From Clostridiales bacterium (GTDB lineage Bacteria; Bacillota; Clostridia; Saccharofermentanales; Saccharofermentanaceae), in assembly GCA_017451265.1 (NCBI GenBank), contig JAFSPU010000004.1:1-64000 (forward strand): a stretch of DNA of 64,000 nucleotides. Reading direction: 5' to 3'. The position numbers were made by a program, and so were the translations under genes. A model generated the notes under the pieces. That model did no database searches. It was not told where the DNA came from and worked only from the letters and a program-made list of their open reading frames with translations. Shown piece after piece: positions 15,133-23,779 of this stretch; the first letter of the stretch is position 1; every line of letters starts with the position of its first letter.

Positions 15133-15228
15133 TCTGAAACAGCGTCTTGAACAGAGTTTTGCGACAAATTTGCGACAAATTAGAAAAGAAGCGTCCGACG
15201 ATAAACGCCTAGAGAAATATACTATAAA

Positions 15229-16368
15229 CTACTTTCTCTTAACTTGGAGGTAGTGGCGGCACAAAATCAGCATCAGAAGCAGGCTTAGCACAAGATAAAG
15301 CATGGGCACAAACTCGAAAGCTTTTATGTAATGCCCGCTCCATCCGATGAGCCTGAACTCGTAGAGCATCCTCGGGCTTATGAATGTCATCGGCGCCATG
15401 GAGACTGCCTGCGACAGCACACGCATGTCGTTCGGTACAAACAGGCCAGCTGCAAAAGAACCGACATTAACGGCAATCATGATTCCGATTACTGCGATCT
15501 CGTTTCTCACAAGCTCGGACAGCGCCAAAGCTGTGAGAGCAGACAATACGGTTGATGCGATAAGCAGAACGAGAATGTGCTTTATGAGGTCCGCCTGAGT
15601 CATGCTGACAGCTGCAAAAGGGCACTGAATCTGTACCATCGCGCCGAAGCCCTCCGTGCCCCATACTGAGATCGTAACGGCAACAAAGGCTGCGGTTATC
15701 ACCAGCATGCTTACCATCGAAAAGCAAAGCCCCGCACTTATCTTCGCAAGGAGAATCTTCCTGCCTCCGTTTCTTGAGCTTAGGATAAGTTTGTCCGTTC
15801 TTAATCTGTATTCACCTGCGAATACGCCTGAAAGGCAAATGGCGGTATAGAATAAGCCGAGCAGAGCAATGTTGGAAAGACCGTTTGCCATCGCGACAGG
15901 AGAGTTAACATTATCAACTGTAAATGGCACCTGTACTGAAGCTTCTTCCTGCTCCCAGTAGCTGCGCTCACTGTCTGTGATGCCTGTAAGAGTCATGCCT
16001 TCATCTATCATCTCAGCCCTTTTCTCATAAAATAGATCTGCATCTATATTTGAAAGAGGGATGTTCTCGCCGACAGTCTCGATGACAAGCGTTGCTGCGT
16101 CTTCGTAAGCGACGTCTTCCTGATTCCATACAAGTCCGTACTCATCGAGAGCCTTTGTTGAAAGCTCTGACAGGAGAGCATCATCCAACATGCGTCCGTT
16201 AAGTACATTACGGTCTTCGCTTATCTTAGCAGCCTGGCGGTTGCTGCTTCGTCCTTCCTCATTAAGTCCCATCGTCGCGCCGGCAAGAAGCAGGACTATG
16301 AAAGCAATTGCCATTACCTTGTTCGTAACAAGCTTCTTAAGTTCATAGAAGAAAAGTGTCTTAAACAT
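15229..16368 (-). CDS. ABC-2 type transporter permease
   Basis: A 379-residue membrane protein: one helix near the N-terminus (about 18-35), a long extracellular region (36-160) and five or six helices from about 165 to 375. The motif YRLRTDKLILSSRNGGRKILLAK is the usual cytoplasmic coupling region of such permeases. It overlaps the ATPase gene by 8 bases and is the last gene of a sigma factor, membrane protein, ATPase, permease operon. The substrate is unknown. A fragment of the CGCCTAGAG terminator repeat lies just after its stop. Confidence 0.8.
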   Translation of the reverse strand: MFKTLFFYELKKLVTNKVMAIAFIVLLLAGATMGLNEEGRSSNRQAAKISEDRNVLNGRMLDDALLSELSTKALDEYGLVWNQEDVAYEDAATLVIETVGENIPLSNIDADLFYEKRAEMIDEGMTLTGITDSERSYWEQEEASVQVPFTVDNVNSPVAMANGLSNIALLGLFYTAICLSGVFAGEYRLRTDKLILSSRNGGRKILLAKISAGLCFSMVSMLVITAAFVAVTISVWGTEGFGAMVQIQCPFAAVSMTQADLIKHILVLLIASTVLSALTALALSELVRNEIAVIGIMIAVNVGSFAAGLFVPNDMRVLSQAVSMAPMTFISPRMLYEFRLIGWSGHYIKAFEFVPMLYLVLSLLLMLILCRHYLQVKRK

Positions 16369-17071
16369 TCTCGGGCGCCCCCTTCTCGAGCATGGAGAGG
16401 TAGAACTCCTCCAGGTCAGGGCTGTTCTCGTTCCAGTCTCCCTGCCAGATAAGCTGTCCGCTTTGCATTACGAGAAGTCGGTTCGCAATGTGCTCAAGAT
16501 CAGACGTTATGTGTGTCGACAAAAGCACAACGCTTTCTTTGCCGATATCGCTTATAAGGTCGCGGAATCTCGCTCTCTCACGGGGGTCGAGGCCTGCCGT
16601 AGGCTCGTCGACAACAAGTATCTTAGGCCTGTTAAGAAGTGCCTGAGCTATACCTACGCGCTGCTTCATGCCGCCTGAGAAAGTCTTTATTTTCTTTCTC
16701 ATCTCGTCCTTAAGTCCTACGACCTCAAGAAGCTCCTCTACGCGTGTGCGGGCACGCTTCTTTTCGATGCCCTTGAGTGCTGCGAAGTACAAAAGAAAAT
16801 CCATTGCCGTGAACTCGGGGTAGTAACCGAAGTCCTGAGGGAGATATCCTAATACATCCCTGTACTGCTCGCTCATTACGCTCATGCCGTCGAAAGTAAT
16901 CTCTCCGCTGTCGGGTATGAGTACTCCGCTGATCATGCGCATCAGGGTCGTCTTTCCGGCGCCGTTGGCTCCGAGAAGACCCGTTACGCCGGGCGTTAAG
17001 CTGAAGCTCATTCTGTCTACTGCAATCTTGTTTTTATATTGCTTGGTCACCCTGTCTACACAAAGTTCCAT
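16361..17071 (-). CDS. ABC transporter ATP-binding protein
   Basis: A 236-residue ATPase with Walker A GANGAGKTT (34-42), signature FSGGMKQR and Walker B ILVVDEPTAGLDP followed by the switch histidine in LLSTHITSD. It drives the permease at 15229. The ATG is preceded by TGGAGGAAAG. It overlaps the end of the 230-residue membrane protein gene by 16 bases, indicating translational coupling. Confidence 0.9.
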   Translation of the reverse strand: MELCVDRVTKQYKNKIAVDRMSFSLTPGVTGLLGANGAGKTTLMRMISGVLIPDSGEITFDGMSVMSEQYRDVLGYLPQDFGYYPEFTAMDFLLYFAALKGIEKKRARTRVEELLEVVGLKDEMRKKIKTFSGGMKQRVGIAQALLNRPKILVVDEPTAGLDPRERARFRDLISDIGKESVVLLSTHITSDLEHIANRLLVMQSGQLIWQGDWNENSPDLEEFYLSMLEKGAPENV

Positions 17072-17748
17072 TTGCTTTCCTCCATCTTGTAAATGATTAT
17101 GTACTCTCTAACGTTAGCTAAGATAAGAAGCGCCGTAGCAGTTATGGAAACAGCGCCGGCAGCACCAGCGATTAACGGCCAAAGATACGACTGTGTAAGG
17201 TACACGAGGACTGCTATTATTCCCGATACGAGAAAACAGAAATACTGGCTGTCACGACCGACTTTCGTTCTCTCAAGCTCCATGCAAAGAGCGGATGTCA
17301 GAAGATAAGGTGCAACTATATGGCAGCCGGTGCCCATGAAGATGCCGAGGATTATCATCAGGATAAAGTGGCTTACGGATATGACTGCGAACTTCGTAAA
17401 AATCGATCCTCTTAAGGACATCACGGTCGAAGCCTCAAGCTCGTTCATTCCGTACATCCTGGAGCGCATCGTAGCGAATACTCCTGTACCTGCGACGAAC
17501 GGCATTATAAGCGAAGAGAATCTTATGGCAGCTTGAACATCCTTCTGAAGAATGACGACGGCTGCAATAAGAACCATGATGCTTAAGATCCATACGCTCT
17601 TATGGATGTATCCTGTCTGCGAGATGATGAGGGAGAGGTGATTTTTCTTCGTATAAAGGCCGTTCTCATATAAGAACTTCTCCCTACGGACCGGGGCCGG
17701 TGCTTCGAATGCCTGAGCTATGTCTTTTGTAAGTTTGCTGTTATTCAT
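17056..17748 (-). CDS. Membrane protein of the sigma factor/ABC operon
   Basis: A 230-residue protein with a soluble N-terminal 55 residues and about six membrane helices. The start is the ATG at 17748, which overlaps the sigma factor stop (TAATG) and has a GGAGG site inside the sigma gene; an earlier in-frame start at 17781 lacks support. Its place between an ECF-type sigma factor and an ABC transporter suggests an anti-sigma or sensor role, or a transporter subunit. No named family was recognised. Confidence 0.65.
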   Translation of the reverse strand: MNNSKLTKDIAQAFEAPAPVRREKFLYENGLYTKKNHLSLIISQTGYIHKSVWILSIMVLIAAVVILQKDVQAAIRFSSLIMPFVAGTGVFATMRSRMYGMNELEASTVMSLRGSIFTKFAVISVSHFILMIILGIFMGTGCHIVAPYLLTSALCMELERTKVGRDSQYFCFLVSGIIAVLVYLTQSYLWPLIAGAAGAVSITATALLILANVREYIIIYKMEESKWNFV

Positions 17749-18200
17749 TAGCTGTTTCCTCCGTCCGTGTAGTTTCTGCATTTTTTAAGTATCGACTGTA
17801 TCCATCGGTAAACCGCGAATCTCGATTTGCCGTAGATGCTGCAAATGACTGAGATAGGTTCCTCGTTGGCATACCTCAGCAGAAGAACTTCGCGTTCTTC
17901 TTCACTTAACTTTTGAAGGGCTTCTTTAATAACAATGGAATCAACTACAGTTTCAGACAGATTGGTACCGTCAGACACGTCCACATCATCTATCGGGTCT
18001 GCTTTGACTCTGCGGTATTCATCAATACAAAGATTGTGTGCGATCCTATACAGATATCTGATGTCAACGCCGGTGCCTTGTGCCTCGATTCCGCGCAGAA
18101 AAGCTTCCTGCGTAATATCTTCAGCCAGATCCCTGTTTCTGACCTTGTAATAGCAGTATCCGTATATCTTGTCATATTGTTCTTCTATGTGATTCATCAA
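17748..18200 (-). CDS. RNA polymerase sigma factor, ECF type
   Basis: A 150-residue sigma-70 family protein with region 2 (YDKIYGYCYYKVRNRDLAED, then ITQEAFLRG) and region 4 (LSEEEREVLLLRYANEEPIS, then the helix-turn-helix around YGKSRFAVYRWIQSILK). It lacks sigma regions 1 and 3, as ECF factors do. It begins an operon with a membrane protein and an ABC-2 transporter and probably controls it in response to an envelope signal. Confidence 0.88.
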   Translation of the reverse strand: MMNHIEEQYDKIYGYCYYKVRNRDLAEDITQEAFLRGIEAQGTGVDIRYLYRIAHNLCIDEYRRVKADPIDDVDVSDGTNLSETVVDSIVIKEALQKLSEEEREVLLLRYANEEPISVICSIYGKSRFAVYRWIQSILKKCRNYTDGGNS

Positions 18201-18483
18201 CCGCCTCGATTGCTCCTTCCATAATGATTAACGAATGGAAGGAGACGATGTGCGGTTACTAATTATAATTTTTTACATAAGTTGTAATCAATATATGTCT
18301 TTCCTGATATGCTGCCAGTCGACTCCCTCCAAGATTTAAAGTGTCTTAGTACGACAAAAATCGCATTTATATATTAATAATCAACACAATTCAGCACTGT
18401 GTTGATTAATCGACACTTCGTTGCTTAATTGATTATTGGTTTCGATCTGCTTCTTGATGATAATTGCGTTGTAAATCAGAAAG
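18201..18483. other. Intergenic region with direct repeat right copy
   Basis: No gene. Contains the likely sigma operon promoter on the minus strand (AT-rich stretch 18256-18295), the repeat CTGCCAGTCGACTCCCTCC at 18312-18330 (continuing to 18333), a TAGTACGACAAA motif at 18347 and an AT-rich inverted region (ATCAACAC ... GTGTTGAT at 18382-18410) upstream of the phosphatase gene. Confidence 0.5.
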
Positions 18484-18501
18484 GTGCTGGAGGAGACTAC
18501 T

Positions 18502-19593
18502 ATGAAAAGATGTTTGTGCTTAATACTTTCTGTTGCCATGATGCTCGGCTTTTCGGGCTGTTCACAGAAATCTGAAGAGAATGCAGATGTAACTGTTGTT
18601 ACGGGAGAAGAAGCGCTCTCAATGTGGAATGACTGCGAATCCCGTAATGCGCTTATAGATTATGTTGAGGCTGTTACTGATGTTAACGGACCTGATTATA
18701 TTCCCGTGGAGAACAGGATCGCCGTGTTCGACTTTGACGGTACCCTTTTCTGCGAGACCGACCCGAATTATTTCGACCACATGCTGTTGCTGTACAGGAT
18801 TACGGAAGACCCGGATTACCGTGATATCGCGTCGGATTTCGAAAGACAGGTGGCGCAGGACATTATCACCATGAACGAGACGGGAGTTGCCCCCGAGAAC
18901 ATGATGGTAAACCACGGACAGGCTTTGGCTTCAGCGTTCAGCGGCATGACGCTCGATGAGTTTGATGCCTATGTGCAGGCTTTCAAGGAGCAGGAGATGC
19001 CAAGCTATGAAGGACTTACCCGTGGCAACGGCTGGTACCTGCCCATGATCCAGGTCATCGATTATCTCGAGGCCAACGACTTTACTGTATACGTAGTAAG
19101 CGGAACCGACAGATTTATCGTGCGCGGTATCTTCGAGAACTCACCGCTGAATATTCCTAACAGCAGGATCATCGGTTCAGATCAACTCGTATTGGCTAGC
19201 AATCAGGGGGATACCGCCGGACTTGATTATCAGTTCACGATCGAAGATGAGCTCATCTTCGGAGGAGAATTCCTTCTTAAGGATCTCAACATGAACAAGG
19301 TCAATCTGATCGTACGTGAGATAGGTGTTCAGCCTGTCCTCTCTTTCGGCAACAGCTCCAGCGATAACAGCATGGCGGAATACACGATCACAAACAACCC
19401 GTACAGAAGCATGGCTTTTATGCTTTGCTGCGACGACCTTGAGCGTGAGAACGGAAATCTTGATAAGGCTGATAAGATGTACGGTTTGTGCGAGACTTAC
19501 GGCTGGATCCCGGTATCGATGAGAGACGACTGGACTACGATCTACGGTGAGACTGTAACGTATGTTCAGTACAATACAGACAGCCAGAATTAA
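18502..19593 (+). CDS. HAD-superfamily phosphatase lipoprotein
   Basis: A 363-residue lipoprotein: signal MKRCLCLILSVAMMLGFSGC with the lipobox cysteine at residue 20, then a HAD phosphatase domain. Motif I is VFDFDGTLFCE (nucleophile Asp and acid Asp), motif II VVSGTD, and motif IV is probably LSFGNSSSDNSM. This is the phosphoserine-phosphatase-like branch of HAD enzymes; the substrate outside the cell is unknown. The ATG at 18502 has GGAGGAG upstream. A strong terminator follows at 19623. Confidence 0.82.
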   Translation: MKRCLCLILSVAMMLGFSGCSQKSEENADVTVVTGEEALSMWNDCESRNALIDYVEAVTDVNGPDYIPVENRIAVFDFDGTLFCETDPNYFDHMLLLYRITEDPDYRDIASDFERQVAQDIITMNETGVAPENMMVNHGQALASAFSGMTLDEFDAYVQAFKEQEMPSYEGLTRGNGWYLPMIQVIDYLEANDFTVYVVSGTDRFIVRGIFENSPLNIPNSRIIGSDQLVLASNQGDTAGLDYQFTIEDELIFGGEFLLKDLNMNKVNLIVREIGVQPVLSFGNSSSDNSMAEYTITNNPYRSMAFMLCCDDLERENGNLDKADKMYGLCETYGWIPVSMRDDWTTIYGETVTYVQYNTDSQN

Positions 19594-19622
19594 ACATCAG
19601 ATTAGAAAAGAAGCGTCCGACA

Positions 19623-19658
19623 AAAACGCCTAGAGTTAATGCTCTAGGCGTTTTAATT
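19623..19658 (+). terminator. Terminator of the phosphatase gene
   Basis: AAAACGCCTAGAG (19623-19635) pairs with CTCTAGGCGTTTT (19642-19654). The stem sequence and the preceding AGAAAAGAAGCGTCCGAC are the same as in the cassette modules at 8535, 9261 and 15180, so one terminator family is shared across 13 kb. Confidence 0.85.
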
Positions 19659-19662
19659 CTCT

Positions 19663-19764
19663 TTAATGATCTCTGTTCTTCTTTCTTTTTTGTAATTCAA
19701 CAATCGCTGAAACTATCTCATATATTCCAAAAACAATAAGTATTGTACCGATGATCCAAAACAT
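19663..19764 (-). CDS. 33-residue membrane peptide
   Basis: A very short frame encoding one hydrophobic helix (MFWIIGTILIVFGIYEIVSA) followed by a basic tail (LQKRKKNRDH). CAAGGAATT lies 9 bases before the ATG. Plausible as a small single-span protein, but nothing else supports it. Confidence 0.35.
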   Translation of the reverse strand: MFWIIGTILIVFGIYEIVSAIVELQKRKKNRDH

Positions 19765-19827
19765 ATCACTAATTCCTTGCGTATACTATTGCTCAGCAGC
19801 GATTATCTGAAGAACTGCAGTTATTAT

Positions 19828-20826
19828 TTAGTGACTGGCTGACGAAGCAGCGGATGCACAGGCCATTATACATATCATAAGTGCAACTTCTTCTGCGATA
19901 ACCATAGCAACTGTACTATTCACTGCTGAGCTTCCCATTAAGGAACCGTTCTCGCCGTAAGAATCCCCCACAAGCATCGCTGAGAACATCTGTCTCTGCT
20001 TAGTATCAAGAGTCCATCCGCCGAATCCTTTACAGCTCTTAAGATAATTGGAAACTTCAACTATCTCATCTACAAGAGCATCATTATTTGCATTGATATC
20101 AATAAGTGTTCCGAGTGAGCCAAATTCATTATGTTCCTTGCCCCACTTAACTCCATGACCGAGAATGGTGTTATAAAGATCAACAACCTTATCACTCTTC
20201 TCTCTGATATTGCCGTCTGTAAGAGCAAGTATCTCACCAAGTCCCTGAAGCTCATTGTTTCCAACCTTAAGCTTTTTGTCATTCTTAAGATATGTATAGC
20301 AATCTTCAATCTCATTAAATATTGTGTCGACATCCTTATCAGTCATTGCAAGAAGAACTACATATACAATATCTTCTGACGAAGTAAGAAACGGATGCTT
20401 CTTTTCCATCTTCTTATAAAGTTCTCTGTATTTTGCGGCAATCTTTTCAGTGTCATTCATTCTTCCAGCTTCATAAATACATATTGCACCCTGAATAGGA
20501 TAGGGATTATCAATGACATGCTTCTTATTAAGTACATCATATATAGCCTTCACGTTTTTTATATACTGTTCAGGATTATCAGCCAGTGCCATCTTGCTTA
20601 CAATAACTGCTGCTGAATTAGCCTGAAAACTTGAAAGTGCACCGGTATTCTTCTCAAGAATCTTTTTACATTCCTTCAGTCTTTCAATATCAACGTCTTT
20701 GTCAGCGCCTGTGAATACAAGTGCAGCTGCTATATTCATAACCGAATAGCCCCACTTAAATTCCTTTTCGATCTTTTCCTTGTTAGCAACAAGCAGATCA
20801 ACCTTGTTTCTAATACTTTCCTTCAT
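19828..20826 (-). CDS. DUF4003 family protein
   Basis: A 332-residue, mainly helical soluble protein. The opening pattern, WGYSVMNIAAALVFTG with repeated helical hairpins, and the C-terminal small-residue segment IMACASAASSA match DUF4003, a common family of unknown function in Firmicutes. Ribosome site AAAGGAGGGT precedes the ATG. It appears to be a single-gene unit. Confidence 0.75.
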   Translation of the reverse strand: MKESIRNKVDLLVANKEKIEKEFKWGYSVMNIAAALVFTGADKDVDIERLKECKKILEKNTGALSSFQANSAAVIVSKMALADNPEQYIKNVKAIYDVLNKKHVIDNPYPIQGAICIYEAGRMNDTEKIAAKYRELYKKMEKKHPFLTSSEDIVYVVLLAMTDKDVDTIFNEIEDCYTYLKNDKKLKVGNNELQGLGEILALTDGNIREKSDKVVDLYNTILGHGVKWGKEHNEFGSLGTLIDINANNDALVDEIVEVSNYLKSCKGFGGWTLDTKQRQMFSAMLVGDSYGENGSLMGSSAVNSTVAMVIAEEVALMICIMACASAASSASH

Positions 20827-20887
20827 CTTATACCCTCCTTTTACTGCTGCGCGTTTTGCGTCGTTAACTTTGTAATGTTCACTTCCG

Positions 20888-21517
20888 TCACATCATTTGT
20901 GTAATCCAGTAATCATAATCTTCGCTGAATTTACCGTCGAGCACATCTTCACGGGTAAAGTCCACGCCATCGCATCTATTGGAGAACTGCTCATGAAAGT
21001 CTCGGCGATCTGAGGCTTCCATATAGAAATCGTATCTGAACTGCACACCGTATTTATCAATGATAATGAGGCTGATTTTAAAACGTTCAAGCTCATACTC
21101 CTCTTCGCCCTCATATTCGCTGATATATGTCGGATCATACGGAGTATCAATTCCACGATCTTCTGCATACTGTTCCCATGGCATTTGTCCCAGATTACAT
21201 ATAACGTATTTGGATATGCGCTCTAATGGGAATATCTCCTGTCCCGGAAGGATAAAGTAGTTTTCCGTAAGGATAACTGACTTGTCATAAGATGTGTTTC
21301 TAACCTGATATATCGCGGGACTGTCGCTAAGTTCGTCGTATAGGTCCTCGTATCCGAACTCTTCTATGCGGCTCTCGAAAAAAGACTTCTCGGGGACATC
21401 CTTTTTCTTGAAAAGCTTCGAGAAGAAACCGGGTTCTTCATCTTCATCGTAGTATGACGCCTTGCCTGACATGGGCTGCGGAAGTATTAATGGTATATCT
21501 ATCGCTTCAAGACGCAT
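20888..21517 (-). CDS. Hypothetical acidic protein
   Basis: A 209-residue, soluble, strongly acidic protein with a short hydrophilic linker near residue 20-45 (DEDEEPGFFSKLFKKKDVPEK) and a later alpha/beta region (FKISLIIIDKYGVQFRYDFY). No membrane segment and no recognised domain. AGAAGGAGT precedes the ATG. It is separated by 48 bases from the flavodoxin gene upstream and could be at the end of that operon. Confidence 0.6.
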   Translation of the reverse strand: MRLEAIDIPLILPQPMSGKASYYDEDEEPGFFSKLFKKKDVPEKSFFESRIEEFGYEDLYDELSDSPAIYQVRNTSYDKSVILTENYFILPGQEIFPLERISKYVICNLGQMPWEQYAEDRGIDTPYDPTYISEYEGEEEYELERFKISLIIIDKYGVQFRYDFYMEASDRRDFHEQFSNRCDGVDFTREDVLDGKFSEDYDYWITQMM

Positions 21518-21565
21518 AGTATTTACTCCTTCTAACTATTGTTATTCCATGCTTCTCACAATCTC

Positions 21566-22042
21566 TCACAGGAATCCGTCAGCCCATGCTTTCAGTTTTT
21601 CTTCTGAAACGAGTCCGGAGAATCTCTCGCCGTTCAGTACTTTTGCGCCCGTTGCGAGGGCCTGCATATTCTTATAGGAATCTCCCAGACCGGATCCGCC
21701 TGAAGTCGCGAAAGGCACAACTGTCTTTCCGGTGAAATCGTAAGCTTCCATGAACGTATCGATTATCGAAGGCTCTCTGTACCACCAAATCGGGAAGCCG
21801 ACAAACACTGTGTTGTACTGCTCCATGTTTTCTACTTTAGTTCCGATGGCAGGGCGTGATGCTCTGTCGTTCATCTCAACAGAGCTTCTGGATTTCTTAT
21901 TCATCCAGTTAAGATCAGCCTTGGTGTAAGGCTCTTCGGGTGCTATCTCATAAAGATCTGCGCCTGTTGCTTTTGCAAGCTTGCCTGCTACCTTTGCCGT
22001 AACTCCGCTTGCACTGAAATATGCTACTAATGCTTTTGGCAT
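21566..22042 (-). CDS. Flavodoxin
   Basis: A 158-residue FMN-binding electron carrier. The phosphate-binding loop is FSASGVTAKVAGKLA near residues 9-23; the FMN-contact loops are VGFPIWWYREP and TSGGSGLG. The start is the ATG at 22042 with GGAGGTGTGATC before it. This is the long-type NAD(P)H-linked flavodoxin often annotated with redox stress genes. Encoded just after an iron alcohol dehydrogenase and a cupin, in one operon. Confidence 0.87.
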   Translation of the reverse strand: MPKALVAYFSASGVTAKVAGKLAKATGADLYEIAPEEPYTKADLNWMNKKSRSSVEMNDRASRPAIGTKVENMEQYNTVFVGFPIWWYREPSIIDTFMEAYDFTGKTVVPFATSGGSGLGDSYKNMQALATGAKVLNGERFSGLVSEEKLKAWADGFL

Positions 22043-22058
22043 GATCACACCTCCGTAA

Positions 22059-23225
22059 TCACAAACACTGTTTCAGGATTTCTCTTACCTCGTCTTTTGT
22101 CAGAACCTTGTATCCGCCTTCAAGGATAAATGTAGCTTCTGTGATACCGTCGATCATATCTTCGGTTGCTCCAAGTTCGGTAAGGTTCATGGAAACCCCG
22201 ATCTTTCTCATCCAGTCTTCCAGAGCTTTCAGACCCTCTTGCGCAATCTGTTCATCCGTCTTGCCATCAGGACATACATCCCATACGTTTTCCGCAAATC
22301 TTACGAATTTCGCAAGTCCGTAGGGCATGATATAGCGGTAGTAGGGAAGAGATACAGCTGAAAGTGTCATGCCATGTGTTGCATCTGTATAGGCACCTGC
22401 AGCCTGACCCAACATATGTACCATCCAGTCGGTGGACTTTCCTCTGGAGATCAGTGTGTTGAGCGCCCAGGTGGCAGACCACATGATATTTGATCTTGCC
22501 TCATAGTCATTGGGATCTTCGACCGCGATGAGTGAAGAATGGATAACTGACTTCATAAGGGCTTCAGCAAGATAATCGCTGGTATTATCATCTTCACCGG
22601 AGAAATACTGCTCACAGATGTGATTAAAGATATCGTAGATACCTGCGACCATCTGCCTCTTTGGAAGTGACATCGTGAACTTGGGGTTCAGGATCGAGAA
22701 CTTCGGCATTATTTCTTCGCCAAATACATGACCGATCTTGAGCTTCTGCTCATGGTTTGTAATTACGGATCCTGCATTCATCTCAGAACCTGTGCCGGCC
22801 ATTGTGAGGATGCATCCTACAGGAATGATCTCGCATGTCGGTTCCTCGAATCTTAAGTAGTACTTATCCCATGGATCCTCATCGCAGTTAACAGAAACAG
22901 ATACAGCCTTTGCATAGTCGCAGCATGAACCGCCGCCTACTGCAAGAAGCAGATCCACATTGTTCTCGCGTGCTATACGGATGCCTTCGTAAAGCTTTTC
23001 GACTGTGGGGTTCGGCATAACACCCGGATCTTCAACAATATTCTTTCCGTTTGCTTCAAGGATCTTTACGACTTCATCGTAGATACCGTTCTTCTTGATT
23101 GAGCCGCCGCCGTAAATTAACTGGACATTCTTTCCGTACTTGGGAAGTTCATCGTTTAAGAATTTGAGTGAATCATCACCAAAATAAAGTTTAGTTGCAT
23201 TCTTGTAGCTGAAATTACCTAACAT
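22059..23225 (-). CDS. Iron-containing alcohol dehydrogenase
   Basis: A 388-residue dehydrogenase of the group III (YqhD/butanol dehydrogenase) type that reduces aldehydes with NAD(P)H. The cofactor loop GGGS (residues 39-42) and the motif AVGGGSCCDYAKAV are clear; metal ligands are expected around YDIFNHICEQYF and the two later histidines (MVHMLGQ, DATHGMTLS). Ribosome site TAGGAGG precedes the ATG. Operon with cupin and flavodoxin, suggesting detoxification of reactive aldehydes. Confidence 0.88.
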   Translation of the reverse strand: MLGNFSYKNATKLYFGDDSLKFLNDELPKYGKNVQLIYGGGSIKKNGIYDEVVKILEANGKNIVEDPGVMPNPTVEKLYEGIRIARENNVDLLLAVGGGSCCDYAKAVSVSVNCDEDPWDKYYLRFEEPTCEIIPVGCILTMAGTGSEMNAGSVITNHEQKLKIGHVFGEEIMPKFSILNPKFTMSLPKRQMVAGIYDIFNHICEQYFSGEDDNTSDYLAEALMKSVIHSSLIAVEDPNDYEARSNIMWSATWALNTLISRGKSTDWMVHMLGQAAGAYTDATHGMTLSAVSLPYYRYIMPYGLAKFVRFAENVWDVCPDGKTDEQIAQEGLKALEDWMRKIGVSMNLTELGATEDMIDGITEATFILEGGYKVLTKDEVREILKQCL

Positions 23226-23237
23226 GTTTTATTCCTC

Positions 23238-23588
23238 CTAGCCATGTTCATCTCCTTTAACTCTCTGCCCGCCGAAAGCATGTATTGACCTGGTGCCTGC
23301 TTTTACACGGCCGCCCTGAAGGCTTCCCTTGGGAATAAACAATTCATCGCCTGCGTGCAGCACGTGTTCTACACCGTCTATGGTGACTATATATTCGCCA
23401 TCAACACAAAGCATATACTCGTCATAATCATGCGTGTGCTCTTTGGAAACACGGTCAGCTTTATAGACCCAGAAAGCCATCTGACTTCCGTCGTTTGCAG
23501 TATAGTAGTACCCCTCTATATCGGGTGTATTCTGCTGGGAAGCAGGAATCTTATTCGCGCTACTAAACATAAACTCAGGGAAATTCAT
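23238..23588 (-). CDS. Cupin-domain protein
   Basis: A 116-residue single cupin barrel. Metal-binding motif 1 is HTHDYDEYMLCVDGEYIVTI and motif 2 is DELFIPKGSLQGG followed by a late histidine. It is the first gene of the cupin, alcohol dehydrogenase, flavodoxin operon and may bind a small signal or metabolite. The ribosome site is weak (AAGAAAG). Confidence 0.8.
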   Translation of the reverse strand: MNFPEFMFSSANKIPASQQNTPDIEGYYYTANDGSQMAFWVYKADRVSKEHTHDYDEYMLCVDGEYIVTIDGVEHVLHAGDELFIPKGSLQGGRVKAGTRSIHAFGGQRVKGDEHG

Positions 23589-23695
23589 TATCTAATACTT
23601 TCTTTTATTAAATGCCAAATAACTGCTCAACAAATTCTATTCTAGAATCATTGTATCATTAACCTTTTTTAACTCTGCCACACGATTGCCGTAAA

Positions 23696-23718
23696 TTTAG
23701 TTTGATTATCAAACTAAA
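23696..23718. promoter_or_regulatory. Inverted repeat operator in the divergent region
   Basis: Perfect 11-base arms TTTAGTTTGAT and ATCAAACTAAA separated by one T. It lies between the divergently oriented cupin operon and the gene at 23780. The TTGAT-N-ATCAA core is like sites bound by MarR/HxlR-type repressors; no such regulator gene was seen in the window. Confidence 0.55.
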
Positions 23719-23779
23719 CGATTTATTATGTGCTTAAGAGGGTAGAGGCAAGCGCATAAGTGGATAAGAGGTGACTGCC

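Noticed and set aside
14968..15150. 60-residue basic frame and the opposing 151-residue frame
   Set aside because: Both are translations of the GC-rich stem-loop region and lack ribosome sites.
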